Source: Bacteroidaceae bacterium (GTDB lineage Bacteria > Bacteroidota > Bacteroidia > Bacteroidales > Bacteroidaceae). Taken from it: DNA of 64,000 bases. Shown here one piece after another: positions 9,923 to 19,475 of the stretch. The stretch is taken from positions 248,001 through 312,000 of the forward strand of contig JAGBTN010000017.1 of assembly GCA_017631315.1 (NCBI GenBank). Direction: 5' to 3'. The notes below the pieces were generated by a model. It made no database searches, was not told the origin of the DNA, and saw only the letters and a list, made by a program, of their open reading frames with translations. The position numbers and the translations under genes were made by a program. Position 1 is the stretch's first letter. Each line of letters begins with the position of its first letter.

Positions 9923-11822
9923 ATCCTTTCTTTATGATTCTTTCAGAGATAAGTGTATTTATGTTTTGAATTTTATGCATGTCGAGTCTGAGTCTTAGTC
10001 TGTATCGCCAGATGCGCAGGTAGAAGAAGAGCCCCAGTGGAAAGAGGATGCCGACTGTCATGTTAAGCCGTTTGCTGCCGAATGGGCGGGTGTGTGCGCT
10101 TGGATTTATGATGGGGTAGTCGTTGATGTACATGAGTAGTACGTTGTCGCGACTGTTGTGCAGTTCTTCTATTAGTTCTTCCATGCGTTGGCTAAGGTTA
10201 GCAGCGTTTTTGTCTTGACCTGGTCGGAAGAAGATGTCGATGTAGTTTGGTATGCGTCGCAAGTGCATTGACATTCTGCATTTTGTGCAGAAGTCTGTCA
10301 GTTCGCCGAGCCGTTGTGGCAATGTGGCGTAGTCCGGATCGGTAATGATGACTTCTTTTCGGTTTAACTTGCGGCTTGGACGAAGTCCGAATAGTTGCAT
10401 AAAGAAGTTGCGATAGCCTTCGATGTTGAAGACCACGCTGTCGCTGTTTGCTTTGTATGTAAGGAAGACGCCGGTGGCAAGCAGAACAAAACTGCTGAGC
10501 CATGTTCCGCTGCTCACGGTCCAAGCATCTACTTTTGCATTGTTCTCTCCTGCCTGGTCAACGATGTAATAGAAGATAAAGATAATGACGCTAACCACAA
10601 CTGGCACTCCGAGTCCTCCTTTTCGGATGATGGCTCCAAGTGGTGCACCGACGAAAAAGAACAATAGGCAGGCAAGGCTCATGGTGCATTTCTGATACCA
10701 TTCTATGTGATGACGACGCATATTGAGGTTTTTGTCGCCTGTTTCTATGGCTCGGAACTGATATTCTGCCTGCATGGTTTTGGCATGACTGAGTGCGCTG
10801 CGCCATGCTTTCAGTCGCTGTTCGTCGGATATGTCAAGGTAGAGCGAATCGAAATTGGTTGTTTCCTGTGCTTGTTTTACGATGGAAAGCGAGTCTGGGC
10901 GGCCGGCAGGAATGTCTTTACGCAGGTACCAGAGTTGTATGTTTTTGTATATTGCGTGGCGTGCGCTGTCTATGCGGTGGTTCATTGAATCGATACTATG
11001 ACGCAGTTCTGCCATGTTTTTTGTTCTTGCATTGTGCGAGAAAAGATCAGCATCCATCAGGTTGAAGTTGGCATCGAAAGGGATGTAGTTCACTTCTTTT
11101 ATGAACGATTCACGCATGTAGGGTACGTTGGCTCTTAGCATCGAACCTTGTTGTGCGTCCATGTTGCGGAAGCGTTCGCCTCCCCACAGTGTCAGTTTCA
11201 GGTGCATTTTGTCGGCAGTGCTTTGCAGGTGAGCACTGTCGGAGAGTACAATTTGAGTTTCATTGTAGTTGCCGGTGTTGGTATAAATCATCACTCCGTA
11301 GAGCATACCCGTCTTCGTGTCTTTGCGTTCCACATAGATGTTGTAGCCGGGGATGTCACTATAGAATATACCTTCGGGAATTTCCAATTCGGGGCTTTTC
11401 TGCTTCATGCTCCATGCCAGTCGCGAAAGTTCGCGTGTAGCATATGGACTGATTTTGTTTTGGAAGAAGAAACTGCTGCCACAGATAATGGTGTTGACGC
11501 AGATGAGGGGCATGAGGATGCGAACGAGTGGTATGCCAGCGGCTTTCATGCTGAGCAGTTCAAAACGTTCGCCCAGATTGCCGAACGAGATAAGGCTTGC
11601 CAGAAGGACTGCAAGCGGCATAGACTTGGGGATAAGCGTCAGACTGCTGTACCAAAAGAATTTCCCCAGGAGGTCGATGGTCAGACCTTTGCCGATGAGA
11701 TTGTTCATCCACATCCACAGGAACTGCATGACAAAGATGAAGAGGCAAATGAAGAACGTGCCTGCAAAAAGAAGCAGGAACTGCTTGATGATGTATATGT
11801 CGAGCGTCTTGAAAATCTTCAT
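9912..11822 (-). CDS. LptF/LptG-family permease (YjgP/YjgQ), long form
   Basis: 636 residues. Three N-terminal membrane spans ([20 protein letters not shown], the [18 protein letters not shown] region, and about 100-120), a periplasmic beta-jellyroll-like segment (about 140-290), and three C-terminal spans ([23 protein letters not shown] and following) match the permease subunits that extract LPS for the LptB2FG exporter. Bacteroidetes proteins of this type carry an extra C-terminal cytoplasmic tail, seen here as about 170 residues ending in another hydrophobic stretch. A second shorter family member is at 55550-56653, so this one may play the LptF role. A TATCTTTG -7 box lies 50 nt upstream. 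Confidence 0.88.
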   Translation of the reverse strand: MKIFKTLDIYIIKQFLLLFAGTFFICLFIFVMQFLWMWMNNLIGKGLTIDLLGKFFWYSSLTLIPKSMPLAVLLASLISFGNLGERFELLSMKAAGIPLVRILMPLICVNTIICGSSFFFQNKISPYATRELSRLAWSMKQKSPELEIPEGIFYSDIPGYNIYVERKDTKTGMLYGVMIYTNTGNYNETQIVLSDSAHLQSTADKMHLKLTLWGGERFRNMDAQQGSMLRANVPYMRESFIKEVNYIPFDANFNLMDADLFSHNARTKNMAELRHSIDSMNHRIDSARHAIYKNIQLWYLRKDIPAGRPDSLSIVKQAQETTNFDSLYLDISDEQRLKAWRSALSHAKTMQAEYQFRAIETGDKNLNMRRHHIEWYQKCTMSLACLLFFFVGAPLGAIIRKGGLGVPVVVSVIIFIFYYIVDQAGENNAKVDAWTVSSGTWLSSFVLLATGVFLTYKANSDSVVFNIEGYRNFFMQLFGLRPSRKLNRKEVIITDPDYATLPQRLGELTDFCTKCRMSMHLRRIPNYIDIFFRPGQDKNAANLSQRMEELIEELHNSRDNVLLMYINDYPIINPSAHTRPFGSKRLNMTVGILFPLGLFFYLRIWRYRLRLRLDMHKIQNINTLISERIIKKGYGQ

Positions 11823-11871
11823 TCTTTTCTATGCCTGTAGCTGCCGTTTTTGCATGCATACTATTGACGCG

Positions 11872-11879
11872 CAAAGATA
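11872..11879 (-). promoter_or_regulatory. -7 box of the lptF-ribBA-aminotransferase run
   Basis: TATCTTTG on the reverse strand 50 nt upstream of the lptF-like start. No clear -33 TTTG is seen at 19-21 nt. Confidence 0.6.
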
Positions 11880-11963
11880 CAATAATAAAATGAATAATAG
11901 AAATATAAAAGCGAAAATTAGGCCTTATACACGAGAAGTTGAAAAAGTTTTCCAAAGAATCAG

Positions 11964-12139
11964 ATACTCCACTCGTCTTTCGCCTCGAAGCACGCGTCGT
12001 TCTGCCCAAACGGACGCGTCCATTTTGCCAAGTGGACTGCAGGCGCGAAAATCTACCACTCGTCGGTTTGTAAAACTTCTCGTGAGTAATTGCCAAACTT
12101 CTCTGCAGAAGTCGGCGAAGTTCTCTCGTGTGTTTTCAA
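11964..12139 (+). repeat. 22-bp phased array 2 (ACGCGTC/ACTTCTC family, 8 units)
   Basis: Units start at 11964, 11986, 12008, 12030, 12052, 12074, 12096 and 12118. The six from 12008 onward match the array at 28011-28164 in opposite orientation with about 80-90% identity by eye, apart from one whole 22-nt unit missing here. Recognisable cores are CACTCGTC, ACGCGTC, GTGGACTGCAGG and AACTTCTC. The array fills most of the 463-nt space between fba and lptF; no gene is present in that space. Confidence 0.85.
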
Positions 12140-12182
12140 AACCTCCCGCATGGGCTTTTGTTATAACACGATTTTACAAATT

Positions 12183-12211
12183 AAAAAAGAGGAGTGCCAA
12201 AAGCACTCCTC
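12183..12211 (-). terminator. Rho-independent terminator of fba
   Basis: On the reverse strand a 9-bp perfect stem (GAGGAGTGC with its complement, 5-nt loop) is followed by six T residues, 75 nt after the fba stop. Confidence 0.9.
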
Positions 12212-12285
12212 CTATTGATGATGTTCTCAAATTTCAGATTCTTATCGTTCTTTCGCGCGACAAGAATCTTGACTTATGTCGAGAT

Positions 12286-13284
12286 TTAGAGTTTGTCGTT
12301 GCTGCCGAGAACCTCCACAATCTTGTGGATGTACATCTTCTTCATGTTCTCGCGAGCGGGCTTCAAGTACTGGCGGGGATCGAAATCACCGGGCTTCTCG
12401 TTGAAGTGCTTGCGGATAGCTGCTGTCATGGCCAGACGGCTGTCGCTGTCGATGTTGATTTTGCAAACTGCACTCTTGCTGGCTTCGCGGAGTTGCTCTT
12501 CGGGAATACTAACTGCGTCGGGCAACTTACCACCGTTTGCGTTGATGGTGTCAACCTCGTCCTGAGGAACAGAACTTGAGCCGTGCAGAACGATGGGGAA
12601 TCCGGGCAGGCGAGACTCGATATCCTGAAGAATGTCGAATGCGAGTGGGGGAGGAACGAGCTTGCCAGTCTTGGGGTCGCGTGTGCACTGGTCGGGAGTG
12701 AACTTATATGCGCCGTGGCTGGTGCCGATAGAGATAGCCAAGCTGTCGCAACCGCTACGGGTAGAGAAGTCAACAACCTCTTCGGGCTTTGTGTAGTGAG
12801 ATACTTCGCTAGAAACCTCGTCTTCTACACCTGCCAATACACCCAACTCAGCCTCTACAGTTACGTCGAACTGGTGAGCATATTCAACAACCTTCTTTGT
12901 CAAAGCAATGTTCTCTTCGTAGGGGAGGTGAGAACCGTCGATCATCACGCTTGAGAAACCATTGTCGATGCACTCCTTGCAGAGTTCGAAAGAATCACCA
13001 TGGTCGAGGTGAAGAACAATCTGAGGATTCTCGCAACCGAGTTCCTTTGCATATTCAACAGCGCCCTGAGCCATATAGCGGAGGATGGTGCCGTTAGCAT
13101 AGTTGCGAGCACCCTTACTTACCTGCATGATAACGGGAGACTTTGTTTCTACAGCAGCCTGCACGATAGCCTGCATCTGCTCGAGAGTGTTGAAGTTGAA
13201 TGCGGGGATGGCATAGCCACCTGCCACTGCCTTTGCGAACATCTCACGGGTGTTCACCAAGCCGAGTTCTTTGTAACTTGTCAT
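12286..13284 (-). CDS. fba: Fructose-bisphosphate aldolase, class II
   Basis: 332 residues of the zinc-dependent class II aldolase family. It shows IPAFNFNTLEQ at the N-terminus, the metal-site LHLDHGDSFELCKECID with its two His and catalytic Asp, the EAELGVLAG glycine-rich stretch, SIGTSHGAYKF, and VLHGSSSVPQDEV near the phosphate site. It splits fructose 1,6-bisphosphate to glyceraldehyde 3-phosphate and dihydroxyacetone phosphate. A -7 box at 13351-13344 and a strong terminator at 12183-12211 bracket it as a single-gene unit. Confidence 0.96.
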   Translation of the reverse strand: MTSYKELGLVNTREMFAKAVAGGYAIPAFNFNTLEQMQAIVQAAVETKSPVIMQVSKGARNYANGTILRYMAQGAVEYAKELGCENPQIVLHLDHGDSFELCKECIDNGFSSVMIDGSHLPYEENIALTKKVVEYAHQFDVTVEAELGVLAGVEDEVSSEVSHYTKPEEVVDFSTRSGCDSLAISIGTSHGAYKFTPDQCTRDPKTGKLVPPPLAFDILQDIESRLPGFPIVLHGSSSVPQDEVDTINANGGKLPDAVSIPEEQLREASKSAVCKINIDSDSRLAMTAAIRKHFNEKPGDFDPRQYLKPARENMKKMYIHKIVEVLGSNDKL

Positions 13285-13343
13285 AATGTTTAGTGATTAA
13301 CTATTTATTTTGTTTACTAAAAAGTTTTTATACGTAACGGGCA

Positions 13344-13351
13344 CAAAGGTA
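13344..13351 (-). promoter_or_regulatory. -7 box of fba
   Basis: TACCTTTG on the reverse strand, 60 nt upstream of the start codon. An ATTG sits 20 nt further upstream (13375-13372) as a weak -33 match. Confidence 0.6.
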
Positions 13352-13419
13352 CGTTTTTAATATCAAATATACAATAAACATCATTTAAAATTATTTCCTA
13401 ACACGTAACTTTGCTATCT

Positions 13420-14193
13420 CTACTTTGCAGCAACCCTTTGGTGAAATGGAGTGGAAGAAAGGCATTTTACAATGTCCTGCACCACAAGGCCGGCAAGCGT
13501 CATGCCGAAAATGGCTGTGATATGAGCCAATGAACCGTTGGTCTGAACCTTTCCAAAGGATTGGCTATCGTCTTGAATTGCTTTGCCGAGATTGGGCAAG
13601 GGTTGCTCTTCGCTATGGACACAAAGGAATTTATGTGCAGGAAAGAGCTTGTTCCGTCGCATCGATGAACGCATCGCTGCCGCGAGAGGATCTCCTTTAA
13701 TCTTCCAAAACTCGGATACCTTAACCATCGTTGGGTCAAGGCGTAAGGCTGCTCCCATTGAAGAAAAAAGTTTTACGCTAATCTTCGTCGTTTGTAGTAT
13801 TAGACTTATCTTGTCCTTAAGCGAGTCGATGGCATCGATGACATAATCATAGGTTTTCAATTCGAACTCGTCTTTGTTCTCTTCGCAATACCTCTTCTGC
13901 ATCGTAATGATGTTGGCATCGGGGTTAATCTCCAGTAAGCGGTTGCGTAAAGCCTCGACTTTTGCCTGTCCAATAGTCTTGGATGTTGCCATAAGTTGGC
14001 GATTGCAATTTGTGATGCATACTACGTCGCTATCTACAAGCGTAAGGTGCATGACGCCTTCACGAACAAGACATTCGGCACACCAGCTGCCCACACCACC
14101 CACGCCAAAGATGATGACACGCTTTTGGCATATGCTTTTCAATGCTTCTTTGCCAAGCAGAAGTTCCGTTCTATTGAATATTTCCTGATTCAT
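13420..14193 (-). CDS. tcdA: tRNA threonylcarbamoyladenosine dehydratase (TcdA/CsdL, E1-like)
   Basis: 257 residues. The N-terminal Rossmann ATP-binding motif GVGGVGSWCAECLVREGV, LTLVDSDVVCITNCNRQL, and YVIDAIDSLKDKISL match the ThiF/MoeB-like E1 family branch that cyclises t6A to ct6A at position 37 of ANN-decoding tRNAs. RSSMRRNKLFPAHKFLCVHSEE is typical for this branch. The start overlaps the stop of mutS2 by 4 nt, so the two are translationally coupled. Confidence 0.9.
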   Translation of the reverse strand: MNQEIFNRTELLLGKEALKSICQKRVIIFGVGGVGSWCAECLVREGVMHLTLVDSDVVCITNCNRQLMATSKTIGQAKVEALRNRLLEINPDANIITMQKRYCEENKDEFELKTYDYVIDAIDSLKDKISLILQTTKISVKLFSSMGAALRLDPTMVKVSEFWKIKGDPLAAAMRSSMRRNKLFPAHKFLCVHSEEQPLPNLGKAIQDDSQSFGKVQTNGSLAHITAIFGMTLAGLVVQDIVKCLSSTPFHQRVAAK

Positions 14194-16757
14194 CCTCTAA
14201 ACTCTACTACGGTGATGCCTGCACCTCCGAACTGTACATGTTCGTCATGAGCAGAGACAACCCCCGATACGGTGGAAAGATATTGGCGTATAACCTGGCG
14301 AAGTGCACCGGTTCCTGTGCCATGAAGAATACGAACCCTTGAGACATTGACCAGCAAAGCATCGTCGATGAAGTAAGTTACGGCCTGTAATGCTTCGTCG
14401 GCACGCATTCCCCGAACATCTATTTCTTGTCGGAAGTCAAGGTGTTTCTGGCGAATACTGTCTTGTGTTTGTCGGCTGACGACAACGGTTTGTGTCGATT
14501 CCTGCTTTGGTGCCTCCTTGCTTCGTTCAAGTCTTTTCAGGTCGACCAATGTTCTCATCACACCAAAGGTGACGGTTGCTTGCTTGCCTTTGATGGCAAC
14601 GATGGTTCCAATGGAAGTCTGCCCCTTGATGCGGACAGTTGCTCCAACCTCTAATTCTTCTTTTGTGAGTGGTGGTTTGGTTGTAGATTGTCCTTCTGCA
14701 CGAAGAGGTGTTTGGAGCGAAGCCTTTTGTTTTGCAGCCTGTCTTTCTGCATGGCGTTTTCTGCGTTCTTCTATCTGTCGGCGTTTCTTCTCTACGTAAG
14801 CATCGAGTTCTTCCTGACTCATCTGCTCGGCGACCTCTTCGCGGAATGTTTGCAACTGCTGTCGTGCGGAACGTGTCCGCTCTTTGTCGGCTTGTGCTTC
14901 CTTGATTTCTCGGATGGTATTCTCTATCTGCGCATTGGCAGCGGCAATGATTTTGTCGGCTTCTGCTTTTGCTTCGCGTATGATTTCCTTGCGTTTGCCG
15001 CGTAGTTCTTCTATTTCTTTTTCGTATTGTTCAATGGTCTTGACCATCTGTTTCTCTTGCGAATGGATGGTCTGCCGCTTGCCTTCCCAGTAGCGTTTGT
15101 CGCGAGTGATGTCGAGAAGGTATTTGTCGGCATTGACATAGTCTTGGCCTACGAGTGCTGTTGCATCGGCAATGATGTCTTCGGGTATGCCTATCTTGCG
15201 TGCTATCTCTACGGCAAAACTGCTTCCTGGATTGCCTATTTGCAACTGGAAGAGTGCTGTCATCTTTTGTCTGTCGTAGAGCATGGCACCATTCACTACT
15301 CCTGGTGTGTCTTCGGCAAAGTGTTTGAGGTTCTGATAGTGTGTTGTGATGACACCGAAAGCGCCTTTTTCGACGAATCGTTTGAGTACGGCTTCGGCTA
15401 TTGCTCCGCCGATGGTTGGCTCTGTTCCACCGCCAAATTCGTCGATGAGCAGAAGCGAGGATGGTGTGCAGCCAGACATCATGCGCTTCATGTTAAGCAG
15501 ATGGCTGCTGTATGTACTGAGGTCGTCGTCGATGCTTTGCTCGTCGCCGATATCGATGAATATATGACTGAAGATGCCAGCCCTTGAGCCGTCTGCCATC
15601 GGGACAGGCAAACCACACTGGAGCATGTATTGTAGCAAGCCGACTGTCTTGAGGCATACGCTTTTTCCGCCTGCGTTTGGTCCGCTTATGATAAGGATGC
15701 GTTGTTTTTTGTTCAGTTTGATGCTGAGCGGAACTATCTTCGAGCCATGCTTATGCAGTTTGGCTTCGAGGAGAGGATGGCGGGCATCGAACCAGTCGAC
15801 GAGTGGGGTGGAGTATATTTCGGGTGAGCGTGCTTCGAGACTTTGGGTGAGGTGATGTTTGGCAATGAGGAACTCTATGTCGGCAAGGAATTCGAAGCCT
15901 CGCAGCAATTCCTTGAGGTTTGGGCGTATTTGCTCTGTGAATTCGCGCAGGATGCGAATGAGTTCTCGGCGTTCTTCGGCTTCGAGTTCTCGAATTCTGT
16001 TGTTGGCTTCTACAACTTCTGCTGGTTCGATGAAGACGGTTTTGCCTGTTGCGCTTTCGTCGTGGACAATGCCTTTGATGCGTCGCTTCATGGCTGGGAC
16101 GACGGGGATGACGAGTCTGCCGTCGCGCATGGTTGGTGCTACGTCTTTTTCTACCAGGCCTTCTGCTTGTGCCGATTTGAGGATGTTTGCCAGTGTTCTG
16201 CTGACACTTCCTTCGGCGCGCTTCAGTTCGTGGCGGATGTACAAGAGTTCTCTGCTTGCTTCGTCTTTGATGCGTCCGTGTTTGTCGAGTATCTGTTCGA
16301 GTTGGCGGACAACGGTCAGGAAGGTGAAGACGCCTTCGGCAAGTTTTTCGAGGGCTGGGTAGGTTATTTTCCCGGCTTCGGTATTGTGGTTGAGAGTATC
16401 TGCATCGCTGCTGTTTTGGGCGTTGGTGTTTGGGTTTTCTCTGATGATTTTCACCCAAGCGTGCAGGGTGCGTAGTGTTCGGAGCAGTTCCCAGAGAGTT
16501 TGTTCTTCGAGGTATGTGCCTTCTATTCGGAGTCGATGGATGTCTTCTCGCAGGTCGAAGAAGTCTTGCTCGGGCTGCTCCATGGTTGTCTGCAATATGT
16601 GGCTCAGTTCGGCAAGTTGCTGGTGTAGGGTGGTGACGGCCTCGTGATTGGCAAGGAACTGCATGGCATCTACACGCTCATGTCCGAGCGGGCTGGTGCA
16701 ATGGCCGTGCAAAAGGGTGCGAATTTCATTGAAACCTATCTTCTCTTCGAGGGTCAT
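14190..16757 (-). CDS. mutS2: Endonuclease MutS2
   Basis: 855 residues. An N-terminal clamp/lever region (1-310) is followed by the MutS ATPase core with Walker A SGPNAGGKSVCLKT, the LLIDEFGGGTEP Walker B, and a GVITTHYQNLKHFA switch. A long basic/acidic coiled coil (about 530-680) follows, and a C-terminal Smr nuclease domain has IDVRGMRADEAL and HGTGTGALRQVI. MutS2 lacks the mismatch-recognition domain; it is linked to suppression of recombination or rescue of collided ribosomes. It is first in an operon with tcdA. Confidence 0.94.
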   Translation of the reverse strand: MTLEEKIGFNEIRTLLHGHCTSPLGHERVDAMQFLANHEAVTTLHQQLAELSHILQTTMEQPEQDFFDLREDIHRLRIEGTYLEEQTLWELLRTLRTLHAWVKIIRENPNTNAQNSSDADTLNHNTEAGKITYPALEKLAEGVFTFLTVVRQLEQILDKHGRIKDEASRELLYIRHELKRAEGSVSRTLANILKSAQAEGLVEKDVAPTMRDGRLVIPVVPAMKRRIKGIVHDESATGKTVFIEPAEVVEANNRIRELEAEERRELIRILREFTEQIRPNLKELLRGFEFLADIEFLIAKHHLTQSLEARSPEIYSTPLVDWFDARHPLLEAKLHKHGSKIVPLSIKLNKKQRILIISGPNAGGKSVCLKTVGLLQYMLQCGLPVPMADGSRAGIFSHIFIDIGDEQSIDDDLSTYSSHLLNMKRMMSGCTPSSLLLIDEFGGGTEPTIGGAIAEAVLKRFVEKGAFGVITTHYQNLKHFAEDTPGVVNGAMLYDRQKMTALFQLQIGNPGSSFAVEIARKIGIPEDIIADATALVGQDYVNADKYLLDITRDKRYWEGKRQTIHSQEKQMVKTIEQYEKEIEELRGKRKEIIREAKAEADKIIAAANAQIENTIREIKEAQADKERTRSARQQLQTFREEVAEQMSQEELDAYVEKKRRQIEERRKRHAERQAAKQKASLQTPLRAEGQSTTKPPLTKEELEVGATVRIKGQTSIGTIVAIKGKQATVTFGVMRTLVDLKRLERSKEAPKQESTQTVVVSRQTQDSIRQKHLDFRQEIDVRGMRADEALQAVTYFIDDALLVNVSRVRILHGTGTGALRQVIRQYLSTVSGVVSAHDEHVQFGGAGITVVEFRG

Positions 16758-16857
16758 TGTGTGTCTTTCTGTTATCTGTTCTTTATACCTTTTATGGGGC
16801 GTTTTGTGACGTTTCTGTTCTCTTCGGATTCTTGCCTTCTGGCTGTTGCGACAGAAT

Positions 16858-16967
16858 GGTTAACCTTTATCGGTATAATGCTTAACCATTATTGATGGAA
16901 AGGTTAACCATTATTGGCAAATAGGTTAACCCTTATTTGGGGAAAGATGAACCATTCTGCGAAACAT
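16858..16967 (+). repeat. 22-bp phased array 3 (GGTTAACC family, 5 units)
   Basis: Units start at 16858, 16880, 16902, 16924 and 16946. The first four begin GGTTAACC or GCTTAACC; the fifth is degenerate (GATGAACC). It lies in the 261-nt space between the S9 peptidase stop and the mutS2 start, both minus-strand genes; nothing else is seen there. Confidence 0.85.
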
Positions 16968-17018
16968 GCTGTTGCATTACTTTATTACTAGAATCAGAAT
17001 CCATTGATTATAAACATA

Positions 17019-19475
17019 CTAAAGATTCTTCTTTGGGTACATTGTGTCCCACCATGTGGGGTCGTCTTTCAGCCATTTTGCAAACCATGCCATGATGCTG
17101 TCGTGCCAACGGATGCGTTTGTTATAGTTGAGGATGTGGTGATTCTCTCCCTCGACTGTAATGAAAGCTGTCTCACGGCCAAGCAACTTCAGAGCCGTAA
17201 ACATCTGTATGCTCTCGTTGATGGGCACATTGGTGTCCGCTCCGCCATGCATGAAAAGGATGGGCGTGTGTACTTTGTCGGCATTGAAGAGCGGAGCATG
17301 ACCGCTATATAGCTCCATATTGTTCCAAGGATAAGAATGAGCCGCAGCAGTCGTGTTGTAGGAATAGCCCCAATATCCGTAGCCCCAGTAACTGGCAGGA
17401 TTGCTGATGCCTGCATGGCTCATGGCAGCCGCAAAGATGTCGGTCACCGTCTGCAGATACATTGTCATGAATCCACCGTAACTGGCACCCAGACAACCAA
17501 TCTTGTCGGCCTTTACAAACGGATGTTCCTTGCAGAACTGCTTGGTGCCCTGAATGATGTCGTCGGCCGTATAGTCGCCATAAGCATTGACGTGGCGCGA
17601 AGAAAACTCTTGGCCGAAACCGCTACAGCCGGAGGGTTGAATCACATAGACCACGTAACCCATGGCAGCCCACTCTTGATAGTTGTAATAACTGTCGAGC
17701 ATTCGGCCGACAGGAGAACAGCCGCCATAGTAATAAACCAGCATCGGATACTGCTTTGTCTCGTCGAAGAATGGTGGCAAGTAATAGCAACCATAGATGC
17801 TGTCACCACGTTCTGCCTTGAAGTTCCAGTCCTTACATTCGCCAAGTTGTATGTCTTTCAGGCGGGTAGGGTTGAGGTCACAAAGCACTTGCTCCTTGCC
17901 TGTCTTGAGATTACGCAGCCAACAACGGTCCGTGCTCATGCTGCTCTCGCCTACATATGCCAAATAAGGTTTCTCTTTGGCAAGGCTAAAACTACCATAT
18001 ATAAAAGGTTCGGAAAGCGACAACAACTCAGCTTCTCCATCTTTGGGATTGATGCGATAGAGACTTTCAAGGTCGCGGTTCTCACAAAGCGCATAAATCA
18101 TGCCGTCCTGCTCCGACCATTGGAAGGAAGAAACAGAAGGGTCGAACTCGCGCGTCAAGCAGCGTCTTTCCTTTGTCTGCAGGTCAATAAGGAACAATTC
18201 ATAGTCGTAACTGCTCGGAATTACACTGTCCGGCAGCGTATTGCCAATGCCCCCAAGCGCCTCAGGGCTGCCCGTCATGGCAATATACTTCTCGTCGGGC
18301 GAAAATCTATACGAGCCAATGAAACCATCATGGCGCACCAGTGTGTCAACCTTGCCCGTAACAGCATCAAGCAAAAGCAGATCAACAAAACTGAAAGGAC
18401 GCTCTGTCAGGTCATCTTTATAGACAGAAACAAGATAACGGCTAGCGTCTCTGTTGGGAGTTACATATACATTGCGTGCACCTTTGGTTATAGGAGTCGT
18501 AATGCCCGTTGCTATATCATAGAGCGAATAGTTGCGGCGTTTGCGCCATCCAGGCTGACGGTCGTCGGGTTCCAGAATTTGATGAACGTCCTTGTTCTTC
18601 TCCTCGGGAACCTTCTCGTCGATGGTTACAAGGAACTTCTTCAAGTCGCGGGTAAGTTGTGCATAGCCCTTTCCGCTGTATTTGCCTACTGGAGTTCGGC
18701 TGCCAGACTTTATATCAACCTTCTCATAGCACCACGTTCCTTCCGTCTCCTTGTAGCATCGCAGGTAAAGATCATCTTCAGGAAGCCAGTATTGGAAGCC
18801 GTCAAGACTAAATTCCTTGCCCGTTGCAAGCTCAATGAAAATATTTTTGCTGCCAGTCTCGCCACCCTTATAGGTAATACTTTTACGGATTTTGGCATAC
18901 TTTGCAGAACTGGAGAGCTCAACACCGCTGATGCGTTCGCCGTGCATCATGTCAGCATTTGTCCAATAACGCTTGCCTTCCGGATTGAGTTCGAAGCATT
19001 GTTCACTCTCCACAGATACACGAAGTGTGTCCGGTTTGTCGCCCTTGCAAAGTAATTTGATACTTATTTCATGTCGACCAGGAACCAGTTCGAAGTCGCC
19101 ACCCTGTTCGTTTCCGTCAACAAAGAGCTTGTGTTTGCTCTCGCATTTAACGTTGATTTTACCTTTCACAAAGCCCGTATTCTGCAACGTGAAGCCAGCC
19201 ATATATAATTGAGGCTCTGCAGTTGCAGCCAACACTACCTCCGTTTTTGTTTCTTTGTCCTTCCAAATGTCTGTCTTTACAAAGGCATCCATGAGTACAT
19301 TGTCAATGTCTATCCGGTTTCCTTCGTTGTCCAGCGTATCGGTCATCAAAGGTTTTGTTGTCGAATAAGGGCCTGCAAGGCGAATTTCGTTAATGTCTGT
19401 TTTCTCTGCAAACACTGCGGTAGACAGAACAAATAAGGCAAATGCAGCCCAAATGGTTTTAGCTTCTTGATACAT
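17019..19475 (-). CDS. Secreted S9 (prolyl oligopeptidase/dipeptidyl peptidase-like) serine peptidase
   Basis: 818 residues. A signal peptide (WAAFALFVLSTAVFA) is followed by a long N-terminal region with a carbohydrate-module-like beta stretch and a beta-propeller (about 200-540), then an alpha/beta-hydrolase domain. The nucleophile elbow is LGASYGGFMTMY, the Asp region HGGADTNVPINES, and the catalytic His is in EGENHHILN. It would cleave peptides, possibly after proline, in the periplasm or outside. Its start overlaps the RSH gene end by 17 nt. Confidence 0.88.
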   Translation of the reverse strand: MYQEAKTIWAAFALFVLSTAVFAEKTDINEIRLAGPYSTTKPLMTDTLDNEGNRIDIDNVLMDAFVKTDIWKDKETKTEVVLAATAEPQLYMAGFTLQNTGFVKGKINVKCESKHKLFVDGNEQGGDFELVPGRHEISIKLLCKGDKPDTLRVSVESEQCFELNPEGKRYWTNADMMHGERISGVELSSSAKYAKIRKSITYKGGETGSKNIFIELATGKEFSLDGFQYWLPEDDLYLRCYKETEGTWCYEKVDIKSGSRTPVGKYSGKGYAQLTRDLKKFLVTIDEKVPEEKNKDVHQILEPDDRQPGWRKRRNYSLYDIATGITTPITKGARNVYVTPNRDASRYLVSVYKDDLTERPFSFVDLLLLDAVTGKVDTLVRHDGFIGSYRFSPDEKYIAMTGSPEALGGIGNTLPDSVIPSSYDYELFLIDLQTKERRCLTREFDPSVSSFQWSEQDGMIYALCENRDLESLYRINPKDGEAELLSLSEPFIYGSFSLAKEKPYLAYVGESSMSTDRCWLRNLKTGKEQVLCDLNPTRLKDIQLGECKDWNFKAERGDSIYGCYYLPPFFDETKQYPMLVYYYGGCSPVGRMLDSYYNYQEWAAMGYVVYVIQPSGCSGFGQEFSSRHVNAYGDYTADDIIQGTKQFCKEHPFVKADKIGCLGASYGGFMTMYLQTVTDIFAAAMSHAGISNPASYWGYGYWGYSYNTTAAAHSYPWNNMELYSGHAPLFNADKVHTPILFMHGGADTNVPINESIQMFTALKLLGRETAFITVEGENHHILNYNKRIRWHDSIMAWFAKWLKDDPTWWDTMYPKKNL

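Noticed and set aside
17337..19055. A 572-codon open frame on the plus strand
   Set aside because: It lies wholly antisense to the S9 peptidase gene, whose catalytic motifs are clear. Its translation shows no domain and reflects codon bias of the real gene.
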